From an uncultured Bacilli bacterium (GTDB lineage: Bacteria; Bacillota_I; Bacilli_A; RF39; UBA660): a stretch of DNA of 32,607 nt. The stretch's first letter is position 1, and each line of letters begins with the position of its first letter. The notes beneath the pieces were generated by a model. That model was not told where the DNA came from. It did no database searches and saw only the letters and a list, made by a program, of their open reading frames with translations. The stretch is taken from positions 1 through 32,607 of the forward strand of contig CALVKF010000014.1 in the NCBI GenBank assembly GCA_944332555.1. The letters run 5' to 3'. This document shows positions 1 to 7,992 of the stretch, piece by piece. The position numbers and the translations under genes are program-made.

Positions 1-1
1 T

Positions 2-142
2 TTAGGAGTAAATGTTAGAAGGTATTTTTCTTCGTCAATAGAAAATAAATTTAAAAGCAATTGTTGGAATACTCCATTCACTTTACAAAAAGAAAAATTT
101 CCTTATGTAAAGCCAAAAGAAAAGAGACTGTCAAATAATTAA
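2..142 (+). CDS. C-terminal end of an unidentified protein (5' partial)
   Basis: An open frame runs from the left edge to a TAA at 140-142 and encodes 46 residues rich in Lys, Ser, Phe and Asn, with the stretch NCWNTPFTLQKEKFPYVKP. No start codon lies in the window, so this is either the tail of a plus-strand gene that begins further left or a chance open frame. I do not recognise the family. Its stop lies inside the terminator hairpin that ends the convergent minus-strand gene, which fits two genes meeting tail to tail. Confidence 0.4.
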   Translation, partial: LGVNVRRYFSSSIENKFKSNCWNTPFTLQKEKFPYVKPKEKRLSNN

Positions 143-170
143 TTACTTAATTATTCAACAGCCCCTTTTT
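119..170 (-). terminator. Terminator of the phosphatase-HsdS gene, possibly bidirectional
   Basis: The inner stem is perfect: AATAATTAA (134-142) pairs with TTAATTATT (147-155) around a 4-base loop. An outer stem (120-131 with 158-169) pairs best when read on the minus strand, where its mismatches become G-U pairs, and a T-rich stretch follows on that strand. It lies directly after the stop of the minus-strand gene. Confidence 0.65.
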
Positions 171-1422
171 AATTGAAATATTCGCTCACTTTTTTAATAT
201 ACAAAGTATCTAATTCGTTTGAATTTTTATCAATAATAATTTTTATTTGTTCTAAGTTCATAACTAAATCAACAAAGTTATTTTGCAATTCCAAAGGAGG
301 TACAATAATTGGTAAATTAGACAACATTTGCTGATTTATATTATTTATATTTGCTCCTCTACTGTCTTTTTTTAATGATTTTTTAAATTCTTCATTTTGG
401 AATAATTTAATTAAAAATCTAGGATTTATGAGTTTACTTTCATTTCTGAATCTTATACAAAAGCCACTAAAAGTTACATCTTCCTCAATATCAACAAATA
501 TTAAACTTCTGCCAACCAAATCCTTACTTCCATTTGATCTAACAAACAATATATCATTATTTTTTAATAGTGATATTTGTTCAGGTTTCTCTGTTAAATA
601 TAAATCTTGTAAGTATGAACTATCATTTATGATATCTCCATATTTAAACTCACTAACACCCAAAAACTTAATTTTATAATTTTGACTTTCTTTACTATAG
701 TTCATACCATTTTTTAATGTACCTAATTCAGAAAGTAAATATTTATTCCAGTTTCTTTCATTTTTTATTGGATTACCGAATAATTCAATAAATTTAGAAT
801 TAATTAAACAATCTATATCAACAATGAAATTATTATCATTAAATATTATTTTATATACTCCTGGACTTTTTGGTTTTTCATAAATAATTTCTTTTTTATT
901 ATATTTTGCATAAATCTTTCCATTAACAAATTTAAAATCACAATGATTTTGTAAGAATGATAAAAGCATTATTCCATGAATAACTACAATTGATTTTTCA
1001 TTTTTTTGTAAAATATCTTCTATGAAACTATTAAATCTCAAGTCTATATCATTCAATGATTCTCCATTATTAACTTTAAAATTTTTATCTTTAAATGAAT
1101 GCTCTGTAAAATCACTAGGAAGTTCATTTAGATATTTTATTCCGAATTCTCTTTCATTTATTCTATCATCTAATTTTATTTTTGTTTTATTTGATTCACT
1201 TAAATATTTAGCAGTTGCTATAGCACGAAAAGAATTACTTGAATATATATTTTTAATATTCTTTAATTCTTCTATCTCACATAGCTTTTGAGCTTTTTCT
1301 TCTCCTTGAACAGATAATATCATATTTTTATTATATTCATTCCATAAAACATTTTCATAAGCTTCGTAATTATCTATTTCTACAAATGGACTAGAGTGCC
1401 TCACTAAATATATAATTTTCAT
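169..1422 (-). CDS. Fusion: histidine phosphatase domain + HsdS-like DNA specificity (TRD) domain
   Basis: This 417-residue protein has two unrelated halves. Residues 1 to about 205 look like a phosphoglycerate-mutase-type histidine phosphatase: LVRHSSP at residues 6-12 carries the RH signature, then a GEEKAQKL helix, a YSSNSFRAIATA stretch, the acidic EREFG motif, and a second catalytic His in VVIHGIML. Residues from about 213 on read as one target-recognition domain of a type I restriction specificity subunit: SKFIELFGNPI...NW, the conserved opening of an HsdS TRD module, then LKNNDILFVRSNGSKDLVGR and the closing LPIIVPPLELQNNFVDLV plus helix. No HsdM or HsdR is visible in the window. The start has a good ribosome binding site (GAGGAGG) and a divergent promoter. 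The domain calls are family knowledge; the joint function is unknown. A recombination-made chimera is possible, but the frame is intact. Confidence 0.8.
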   Translation of the reverse strand: MKIIYLVRHSSPFVEIDNYEAYENVLWNEYNKNMILSVQGEEKAQKLCEIEELKNIKNIYSSNSFRAIATAKYLSESNKTKIKLDDRINEREFGIKYLNELPSDFTEHSFKDKNFKVNNGESLNDIDLRFNSFIEDILQKNEKSIVVIHGIMLLSFLQNHCDFKFVNGKIYAKYNKKEIIYEKPKSPGVYKIIFNDNNFIVDIDCLINSKFIELFGNPIKNERNWNKYLLSELGTLKNGMNYSKESQNYKIKFLGVSEFKYGDIINDSSYLQDLYLTEKPEQISLLKNNDILFVRSNGSKDLVGRSLIFVDIEEDVTFSGFCIRFRNESKLINPRFLIKLFQNEEFKKSLKKDSRGANINNINQQMLSNLPIIVPPLELQNNFVDLVMNLEQIKIIIDKNSNELDTLYIKKVSEYFN

Positions 1423-1460
1423 GTATCATTCCTCCTCATACGATTTTTATTATGTTTTCT

Positions 1461-1488
1461 TATATATAATAATTTATATCATAGACAA
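1461..1488 (-). promoter_or_regulatory. Promoter for the phosphatase-HsdS gene in a divergent intergenic region
   Basis: On the minus strand TTGTCT (1488-1483), a 16-base spacer and TATATA (1466-1461) lie just upstream of the GAGGAGG ribosome binding site. The rest of the roughly 210-base gap holds a plus-strand TATAAT at 1603-1608 ahead of the PHP-ATPase gene; I see no good -35 for that one. The two genes may share control, but no operator-like repeat is evident. Confidence 0.5.
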
Positions 1489-1633
1489 AACTATTCTATT
1501 TATCTAAAAATATTATATCATTAAATCAAATTCTTTATCATCGTTTAATTAATTTTTTTAAAATAAACTATTAAAAATAAGTTAGAATTGTCAATTAAAT
1601 GTTATAATAATCAGTAATAAAAGGAGGAATTTT

Positions 1634-3769
1634 ATGAAAATAGATCTACATTGCCATACTTTAAAGACAAAATCTGAAGAATCCGAAAAAAGAAATGTAT
1701 CGATCCAACAATTTAGAGAAAAAATCGAATTAGCCGAAATAAAAATGCTAGCAATTACTAATCACAATTTATTTAATGAAGATAATTATAATTATCTAAG
1801 GGAAAATGTTAAAGATATTTGTCATGTTCTACCGGGAGTTGAACTTGATGTTGAAGGTGAAATTGATAAAAGCCATGGACATATTATATTAGTTTGTTCA
1901 CAAGCAAATGTTAGTAAATTTAAAAATAAGTTGGAATTAATATTAAAAAATTCAACTCCAGACACTTTCATAATTAATACACATGAATTATATAATAATT
2001 TTAAAGATTTAGATATAATATATATTGCACATTTTTTAAAGGATAAACAATTATCGATAAATGACTTAAATGACTTTCAAAATTATATGAATAAACCTTT
2101 AAGATTACTTAAAGAAGCATCAAACATTGTGTCGATTGGCGTATTACAAAGTAATAACCACCGAGCAATGATTGGATCAGATATTATTGATTGGGATGAT
2201 TATGAAAAGTCTAGTTTTGGAGAGTTAAAATTTGAAATATCCGATTTTGATCATCTTCTTAAATTAGTTGATAAAGACAAATTGATAATAGAAGATTTAA
2301 TTAATGAAAATTTAGATGAAAAAATTGTTGTTTATGGAAAAAGTCAAACAAAAGAGTTTCCATTTGAAATACCAATATATGATGATGTTAATATTATTTT
2401 TGGTGATAAAGGTAGTGGTAAATCCGAAATAATTTATTCATTAAAAAATTATTATAATAAAAAAGGATTAAAATGTACTACTTTTTCTGGCGGAGACAAA
2501 GAATCATGGTATACAACAATGAAAAGTATAAAAAGCGAAGAATATGATATAAAAAAATTGGAATTAGATGATAATCTAGAATTTGAATACAAAAATATTA
2601 TAAACTTTTCTGATAAAAATCCAAATTCAATAAAAAATTATTTTAAATATTTTAAAAATTGTTCTACGAATTCTAAAAAGAAAAAAATGAAATGTTTAAA
2701 TATTGAAAAATTCCTTAATTTTTCAGAAGAAAAATATAATTTACTTTATAATGATATAAAAGAAATAGACTATTTTATGAAAAAATTAGATAACTTCGAA
2801 TATACAAAAACACACAAAGATGAAATAGAAAATTTAAAAAAATCATTAAAAAAAACAAGAAGCAATATAATTGATGAATATAAAAAGAATTGGATATATG
2901 AAAATTCCAAACGCTTTGTTGATGATTTTGTAGAAAAAATGAATAAATATGTATCTGAAAACGTTGGGAGTCCCTCTATGCCGACAGACACTGGATTATT
3001 TGATTATATTAAAAATAGAATTGATCTTAAAAATAATTGTTCAAAATTTCTTGAAACTCTAAATTCTAATAAAAAGTCTGAAAGAAAATTTATCGGAAAA
3101 TTAGGATTAAAGGGAGAAGTAAAGATAAAAACAGATTATGAATTTATTAATTCAGAAAACAAGAAAAAAATAAATGCAGCAACATTATCAACTAATAAAA
3201 CTGAGCTTGCAGAAATAATTACAAACATAGAAAAAATTATTGAAAATATATCAAGTAATAAAATTGTTGATTTTATAAAAACAATAAAAGATGATTCTTC
3301 AAAATTAAATATAAATAGTCTGAAAAATTTCATTTCAATCAATAGAGATTTTACAATCAATGATAATCCTTATAAACCATCAAAAGGTGAACTAGCAATA
3401 TTATCATTACAACATGACTTATTAACAAAAAAAGATTACGATATATTTTTAATAGATGAGCCAGAGGCAAATCTTGGCAGTACATATATAAATGATGAAA
3501 TAGTCCCATTATTAAATGAACTAGCACGTTCTAAGAAAAAAATAGTCGTTGCCACTCATGATGCAAATATTGCAATTAGGACAAGACCTTCTTGTTCGAT
3601 TTTAAAAGTAGTAAATAATGATCAATATAAAACTTATATTGGAAATATGTTTACTGATATATTACAAGATATAAATTCTACCAATAAATTAAGTTGGAAA
3701 AATGAAAGTATAAAATATTTAGAAGGTGGAAAAGAAGCATTTGAAGAAAGAAGTGATTTATATGAATAA
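1634..3769 (+). CDS. PHP-domain / SMC-ABC-type ATPase fusion (Ppl/TrlF-like, putative anti-phage)
   Basis: The 711-residue protein opens with a PHP (polymerase and histidinol phosphatase) metal-dependent phosphoesterase domain: DLHCH (residues 4-8) gives the H-x-H motif, with ITNHN, PGVELDVE, HGHIILV and IAHFLK following. From about residue 255 comes an SMC/RecF/ABC-like ATPase: Walker A GDKGSGKS near 257-264, a helical lysine-rich insert (about 340-560), a signature-like region KGELAILSLQHD near 585, Walker B IFLIDEPEANLGS near 604-616 and an H-switch VVATHDAN near 640. This order matches single-gene PHP-ATPase anti-phage proteins (Ppl) and RefSeq's TrlF family. The ribosome binding site is AAAGGAGG. 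It overlaps the next small gene by 8 bases. Nucleic acid as substrate is inferred. Confidence 0.85.
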   Translation: MKIDLHCHTLKTKSEESEKRNVSIQQFREKIELAEIKMLAITNHNLFNEDNYNYLRENVKDICHVLPGVELDVEGEIDKSHGHIILVCSQANVSKFKNKLELILKNSTPDTFIINTHELYNNFKDLDIIYIAHFLKDKQLSINDLNDFQNYMNKPLRLLKEASNIVSIGVLQSNNHRAMIGSDIIDWDDYEKSSFGELKFEISDFDHLLKLVDKDKLIIEDLINENLDEKIVVYGKSQTKEFPFEIPIYDDVNIIFGDKGSGKSEIIYSLKNYYNKKGLKCTTFSGGDKESWYTTMKSIKSEEYDIKKLELDDNLEFEYKNIINFSDKNPNSIKNYFKYFKNCSTNSKKKKMKCLNIEKFLNFSEEKYNLLYNDIKEIDYFMKKLDNFEYTKTHKDEIENLKKSLKKTRSNIIDEYKKNWIYENSKRFVDDFVEKMNKYVSENVGSPSMPTDTGLFDYIKNRIDLKNNCSKFLETLNSNKKSERKFIGKLGLKGEVKIKTDYEFINSENKKKINAATLSTNKTELAEIITNIEKIIENISSNKIVDFIKTIKDDSSKLNINSLKNFISINRDFTINDNPYKPSKGELAILSLQHDLLTKKDYDIFLIDEPEANLGSTYINDEIVPLLNELARSKKKIVVATHDANIAIRTRPSCSILKVVNNDQYKTYIGNMFTDILQDINSTNKLSWKNESIKYLEGGKEAFEERSDLYE

Positions 3770-4040
3770 AATTATAAAAACAAATATATTTTTTGAAGAT
3801 GATATTGCATATATTAATTTTAACTTTGATGTCCCTATAAAAATTAATATTATGTCTGATGATCAAGAAAATTTAAGAAAAGTATTTCAAAATATTCTTG
3901 AATTATTTATTAATGATATGAATATTGAATTTGAATTTAATAAAGAAAAAGATGATTTATATTCTGAAACAGCCGAAAAATATATAAGCCATATTAATAA
4001 TGAATTAAAAATACTACGCGAAAGTTATCCAATAAAATAA
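3762..4040 (+). CDS. Small acidic partner of the PHP-ATPase, unknown function
   Basis: This encodes 92 residues from the ATG at 3762, which overlaps the end of the PHP-ATPase gene by 8 bases, so the two are probably translationally coupled. An in-frame GTG at 3726 would add 12 residues but lies deep inside the upstream gene; the ATG with AAGAAAG upstream is preferred. The N-terminal half looks like a short beta-rich domain (FFEDDIAYINFNFDVPIKINI), followed by an amphipathic, Glu/Asn-rich helical half. There is no signal peptide, membrane segment or recognisable motif. From position it may regulate or assist the ATPase; that is inference only. Confidence 0.7.
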   Translation: MNKIIKTNIFFEDDIAYINFNFDVPIKINIMSDDQENLRKVFQNILELFINDMNIEFEFNKEKDDLYSETAEKYISHINNELKILRESYPIK

Positions 4041-4116
4041 CTTTTTAGTATTTTTCTATTTATTATTAATTTTATCTATGGTATTATTGATATAGAAATT
4101 GATATTACTTATCAAG

Positions 4117-4147
4117 AAGTGAAAAGTTGTAGATAACTTTACCACTT
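4117..4147 (+). other. Imperfect hairpin upstream of a terminator
   Basis: AAGTG-A-AAAGTT (4117-4128) pairs with AACTTT-AC-CACTT (4135-4147) around a 6-base loop, giving an 11-bp stem with a small internal loop. It sits in the gap after the PHP-ATPase operon, about 15 bases before a terminator hairpin and about 100 bases before the strong ribosome binding site at 4228. It could be part of an mRNA 3' end or of a leader for the next gene. The rest of the 4041-4243 gap holds nothing else I can name. Confidence 0.35.
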
Positions 4148-4162
4148 GCTCCATTTGAATAC

Positions 4163-4200
4163 AACTTACGGACTGTAAAAAGTTCGTGAGTTTTTATTTT
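4163..4200 (+). terminator. Terminator of the PHP-ATPase operon
   Basis: AACTTACGGAC (4163-4173) pairs with GTTCGTGAGTT (4182-4192), 11 bp with two G-U pairs, followed by TTTATTTT. A closely similar hairpin with a similar flank (GCTCCAT about 15 bases before the stem) occurs at 6661-6688. Confidence 0.7.
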
Positions 4201-4243
4201 ATATAAAAGCATTGTTCTCTTTCTAGGAAGGAGGACATTTTTT

Positions 4244-4534
4244 ATGCTTAAATTTAAAACTATTCAGACATTAAAACCAAATACGGAAATACTTGAAATA
4301 ATTAAGAATTCTGAGTACAAAATTAAAAATGGTAAAGTTAAAAATTTACTACATACCAATTTACAAATTATAAAACCTACTGAATATCTGATTACATATC
4401 CTATTACTCTTACAATACTAGAATACAAAGTAAATGAAATATCTAGTAAAACATTTTATATTAAAGAGCATAATCAAAAATACAATCTCAAAGAAATCAA
4501 ACAAATTTTAAATAATTTGTCTCTTTTCAACTAA
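4244..4534 (+). CDS. Hypothetical protein, 96 residues
   Basis: The start is well supported by an AGGAAGGAGG ribosome binding site at about 4227-4236. The product is a basic, soluble-looking protein with alternating hydrophobic residues that suggest beta strands (LITYPITLTILEYKV) and a helical end. I see no membrane segment, zinc motif or known family. It stands alone between two hairpin terminators, so it is probably its own transcription unit or is reached by read-through from the PHP-ATPase operon. Its size and place among defence-like genes would suit an accessory or toxin/antitoxin-like role, but nothing in the sequence shows that. Confidence 0.6.
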   Translation: MLKFKTIQTLKPNTEILEIIKNSEYKIKNGKVKNLLHTNLQIIKPTEYLITYPITLTILEYKVNEISSKTFYIKEHNQKYNLKEIKQILNNLSLFN

Positions 4535-4562
4535 AGTGTTGCTCAATCATCAAATATAGCAG

Positions 4563-4598
4563 ATATATCAAATGGTAACTCCATTTGACATATTTCTT
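4563..4598 (+). terminator. Terminator after the 96-residue gene
   Basis: ATATATCAAATGG (4563-4575) pairs with CCATTTGACATAT (4581-4593), 13 bp with one mismatch that would be a G-U pair on the other strand, followed by TTCTTTATT. The remaining 4600-4742 stretch also holds TTATGGGAA/TTCCCATAA (4720-4738), a perfect short hairpin just after the stop of the minus-strand HD gene and possibly its terminator. Confidence 0.5.
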
Positions 4599-4742
4599 TA
4601 TTAGTTAAATTAGAAAATAATATAACAGTCCTTTAAACTTTTATTTTAAAAAGTGTGTAAGTACAAACTAAATTTTATGTCCTAGCCAGCACTGAATTTA
4701 TACTCCCGTATAAATTTTATTATGGGAAATTCCCATAACCCT

Positions 4743-5777
4743 TTAGTCATTAAAATTAAAATCTAAATACACATAATTATTCATATCATAGGCTAAATTA
4801 TTTTCTATAAATCTATTTGCAATTTTACAGCATTTAGAAATTCTTTTGCCATTAAATAATGGATCAATATATCTAACTTTTGCCCCGTGATGTACATAGT
4901 AAACATCTTTAGGTTCTTCTTTTGATATTTTTACTTTCTTTGCATTTTTCCAAATATTAAATATGTTATTATATTTAGAATTTTCTATAATACTAATTAC
5001 ATCACTTTCTTTTAATTCATATAAATCTTTTTTAGATATTTTGTTTTCATTACTTAATCTTTTTAAAATATCCGCTAATAACTGCATAGAATATCTAGTT
5101 CTATCTTCACGATATATAACAGATAATCTGCTTGTAACTTTTACAAAATTTCTAGCTATTTTTTTAGTCTTAAAACCCAGTTCTATTTCATTTTCTTCAT
5201 TCGATTGAATCTCTATATTATCATAAATTTCTTTAATACTTTCAAAATCTAACAATTTATACGTAAACAAAGCATTTGAAAGAGAATACTCTAATCTGTC
5301 AGCAGATAGTTTTGGAGTATCATTATCTGCAATCGGATATAAGTGATAATTGTCTACTTCTTCTACATTAATTTTATCTCTTTTTAATAGTGTCATTATT
5401 TCTTTAGAATTTTTAATCATTTCTGTGGTTAAATCTTCTGTTGACTCTTGTGCCATATAATCTCCATTTAGAAAATCTACACAATGCTTAAATACAGGTG
5501 TGGCTATATCATGAAATAAACCAGATAAAGTCTGTTTTCTATCATGAGTAAAATGCCAAACAATTAGAGCAACTGCTACAGAATGATCTAAACTTGAAAA
5601 GAAAAAATCACTTTCAAATAAATCAGAATATATAGTACCACAAGTAATACTAATATATTGTTGCGATAATAATTCTTTTGTATCTATGTATTCGTTTAAC
5701 CATTCAGGAAAATCAGGCTCTAAAATTTTAAAATAATCTTTTATTTCTTTACTAACATTATCATAATATTTACTCAT
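4743..5777 (-). CDS. HD-domain phosphohydrolase
   Basis: A 344-residue HD superfamily protein. The metal-binding set is visible: H65 in SSLDHSVA, H89-D90 in SGLFHDIA, and D160 in KLSADRLEYS, the spacing and context usual in dNTP-triphosphohydrolase-like and other HD nucleotidases and phosphodiesterases. The C-terminal third is lysine-rich with a strand-like end (NYVYLDFNFND). Its ATG lies inside the last codons of the upstream zinc-ribbon gene (8-base overlap), so the two are coupled. Substrate is unknown; nucleotides or phosphorylated signal molecules are the usual targets of the family. HD hydrolases that deplete dNTPs are a known anti-phage strategy, but that role is only suggested here by the neighbourhood. 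Confidence 0.85.
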   Translation of the reverse strand: MSKYYDNVSKEIKDYFKILEPDFPEWLNEYIDTKELLSQQYISITCGTIYSDLFESDFFFSSLDHSVAVALIVWHFTHDRKQTLSGLFHDIATPVFKHCVDFLNGDYMAQESTEDLTTEMIKNSKEIMTLLKRDKINVEEVDNYHLYPIADNDTPKLSADRLEYSLSNALFTYKLLDFESIKEIYDNIEIQSNEENEIELGFKTKKIARNFVKVTSRLSVIYREDRTRYSMQLLADILKRLSNENKISKKDLYELKESDVISIIENSKYNNIFNIWKNAKKVKISKEEPKDVYYVHHGAKVRYIDPLFNGKRISKCCKIANRFIENNLAYDMNNYVYLDFNFND

Positions 5778-6507
5778 TTTCTGCCTTCACCTTCTTCGAT
5801 TTCATAGTTTCAGCATCATCAACAATTAAAGACATTGATATAAAATATACTAAGGCATCAATAAAATTTTTCATATCATTAATATCCCTGTCGTCTTGTA
5901 TTTTTACATAATGTGCTTCATCGTTACCTATCCATTCGGACTTTTCTGCTAAAGTTTTAATTTTATCATTGTCAATATAATCCTTTATACATTTCATCAT
6001 CCATGTTGACTTTATTTCATCAGCTTTTTCTGGATTATTATAAATTGCAAAATCTTTTATTAAGAATTCTAATGATTTTCTATAGCCTAATCCCGCAATT
6101 TCATCTAAAGAAAATTCCTCAGCTTTTAATGCCTGATTATATACTTTTACAAATTGAGGAGATACTTTCTTAAGTTTTTCATTAAATTCTTTTTCTTTAA
6201 AATTAATAGGAGCAGAATGATTTAATTTTATCATGTTATAATTTTTTTCGCTATATTCTTTTCTTCCATCAGATAATGTTCTTGTAAGTTTTCTACTAAT
6301 TTCATATTCTGAAACAATTAATGAATGACATCCATTACAATAATCAGCAACTGATAAAATTTCTTTATCATCTCTAGCATGTACAATTCCATATAAGTTT
6401 TGTGGTGCCAATGCTTTTTTACAATTCGGACATTCTTCTATAGCTTCGTAATTTACAGTAACTGTAGTATTATCATTTTTTCTATTAAAATTTTTGTTTA
6501 TTTTCAT
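5770..6507 (-). CDS. Zinc-ribbon protein with a DUF4145-like helical domain
   Basis: The start is the ATG at 6507, preceded by TTGGAGGTC and by a TATAGTATAAT-like -10 region; an upstream in-frame extension to 6573 would cover that promoter and lacks a ribosome binding site. The 245-residue product has two CxxC pairs (C26/C29 in ECPNCKK and C57/C60 in YCNGCHS), a zinc ribbon, then a helical region with GLGYRKSLEFLIKDFA and WIGNDEAHYVK. That arrangement resembles DUF4145-type domains, which often occur in restriction and defence proteins. It is translationally coupled to the downstream HD hydrolase. It could be a sensor or nucleic-acid-binding partner of that enzyme (inference). Confidence 0.7.
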   Translation of the reverse strand: MKINKNFNRKNDNTTVTVNYEAIEECPNCKKALAPQNLYGIVHARDDKEILSVADYCNGCHSLIVSEYEISRKLTRTLSDGRKEYSEKNYNMIKLNHSAPINFKEKEFNEKLKKVSPQFVKVYNQALKAEEFSLDEIAGLGYRKSLEFLIKDFAIYNNPEKADEIKSTWMMKCIKDYIDNDKIKTLAEKSEWIGNDEAHYVKIQDDRDINDMKNFIDALVYFISMSLIVDDAETMKSKKVKAENE

Positions 6508-6650
6508 AATGACCTCCAAGATATTTGTTGAACCTATTATACTATAAAATAACAAAATTCTCCATACTCTCATTGAAATTTAATGATATTTCATATATAA
6601 TATTTTCAGAAAGAGAACGAAGTTCGTAACTTGTATGTGATTCGCTCCAT

Positions 6651-6697
6651 AAAAAAAAATAACTTACGAACTTAAAAGTTTGTAAGTTTTTATTTTT
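6651..6697 (-). terminator. Bidirectional-looking terminator after the PD-(D/E)XK gene
   Basis: AACTTACGAACTT (6661-6673) pairs with AAGTTTGTAAGTT (6676-6688), with a run of nine A on the left (T9 on the minus strand) and TTTATTTTT on the right. For the minus-strand gene that ends at 6724 it is a strong terminator. The flank and stem resemble the hairpin at 4163-4192. Confidence 0.75.
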
Positions 6698-6723
6698 AAA
6701 TTATTCATTTAATCTTTATAATA

Positions 6724-7992
6724 TTATTTACCTTTTAATAATTCATTGATATTTTCTAATCTTGCAAGATTTTTATCATTATAATATTCCGGCAAAACAT
6801 TTTTAATCAATTCTATTAAATCTTCTATCTCATCAACTCTATTATTAATACTATAATAGAAATAATTATTAGAATTTTCTGGAATACATAATCTGCCATA
6901 TTTATCAATAGTATGATAACTTTTAGTCTTAGCATTTTCATATTCTTCTGGTGAATATATAAATTTATGTTCATTTACTTTATCTAACTGTTTATAATCA
7001 GTTATTTTTACTTTAGAAATTATATCTTTAAAAACTTGATAAATAAACTCACAATCAGTATAATAACTATTATTTAATTTATTTCTTTTTTTAATATTTT
7101 GAGCAATTCTATTTATAGTATCAAATGTATTAATATATTCTTTTTCTATTTTAATATCTATACTATTCATTTTAGTTAAATTAATAAACAATATCTTCAA
7201 TAATTTTTGATAATTTTGAAAAAATGATTTTGCTTCTTTTTTTGAAGTATTTTCTAAAAATTCTTTAATAATGTTTTTATTATTATTCCATACCGCTAAT
7301 GTAAGTTTTTTTCCTTCGCTAGTAATAGGAATATAATTAATATCTTTTTCTGTTCCATATAAACTAGAAAAACCAACAATATATTCATTTAGTGTAAGAG
7401 ATAAATTTTTATTATCTGTCATATAACTACAGGGCTCATATACATAATCAATTAAATCTTGATAAGTAATTTTTAAATAATTTTCTTCCCCTTTAAAAGA
7501 TTCATCATTACCTAAACTTAAGTATATATATATCTTTTTATAATTTTTATATTTTTTATCAATATCTTTTTTGTAATCATCACATTGATCATGTTCAAAA
7601 CTATAAAGTTTCGCCTCCAAGGCTATGAGATAATCTTCCCCTTCAGCATTAAACGTTATGATTAAATCTATTCTTCTTCCATTAAATAATACCTCTTGAG
7701 TTCTTACATTAATATTAGATAAATCTGCATTAGAAATACATATTTCTCTAATATTTGGAAATTTATCTTCTATATCTTTACTTGAAATTAATTCGCAAAA
7801 TAAATGTAGTGGATAATCTTGCAGATTATAAGGATTGTTTTCCTTTAATAATGATGCTAAAAAATTGGTATTAGCATCTTCAAAACGAAAAAAATTGATT
7901 TGTTCTAATATACTAGTTTTTTCATAATATTTGGCAAATTCTATCCATTCTTTACTATTTTTAAATTTAATTAATTCATTAAACAAGTTCAT
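6724..7992 (-). CDS. PD-(D/E)XK nuclease superfamily protein
   Basis: A 422-residue protein with a PD-(D/E)XK core: E38 in FRFEDANTNFLASLL, D109 in GRRIDLIITF and E126-x-K128 in LIALEAKLYSFEHDQ. The order and the NTNFLASLLKENNPY opening match the PD-(D/E)XK proteins collected as PDDEXK_4. The remainder is a helical, Lys/Asn-rich region from about residue 240, ending in a short mixed domain. No membrane segment. Its ATG overlaps the 3' end of the upstream RecA-like ATPase gene by 14 bases, so the two are almost certainly made together; an ATPase plus nuclease pair is typical of defence modules. Catalysis is inferred from the intact motif. Confidence 0.8.
   Translation of the reverse strand: MNLFNELIKFKNSKEWIEFAKYYEKTSILEQINFFRFEDANTNFLASLLKENNPYNLQDYPLHLFCELISSKDIEDKFPNIREICISNADLSNINVRTQEVLFNGRRIDLIITFNAEGEDYLIALEAKLYSFEHDQCDDYKKDIDKKYKNYKKIYIYLSLGNDESFKGEENYLKITYQDLIDYVYEPCSYMTDNKNLSLTLNEYIVGFSSLYGTEKDINYIPITSEGKKLTLAVWNNNKNIIKEFLENTSKKEAKSFFQNYQKLLKILFINLTKMNSIDIKIEKEYINTFDTINRIAQNIKKRNKLNNSYYTDCEFIYQVFKDIISKVKITDYKQLDKVNEHKFIYSPEEYENAKTKSYHTIDKYGRLCIPENSNNYFYYSINNRVDEIEDLIELIKNVLPEYYNDKNLARLENINELLKGK

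Noticed and set aside
428-1291. Plus-strand open frames inside the phosphatase-HsdS gene (83 and 89 codons)
   Set aside because: They run antisense to a gene with clear domains, have no ribosome binding sites, and have compositions typical of mirrored A+T-rich coding DNA.
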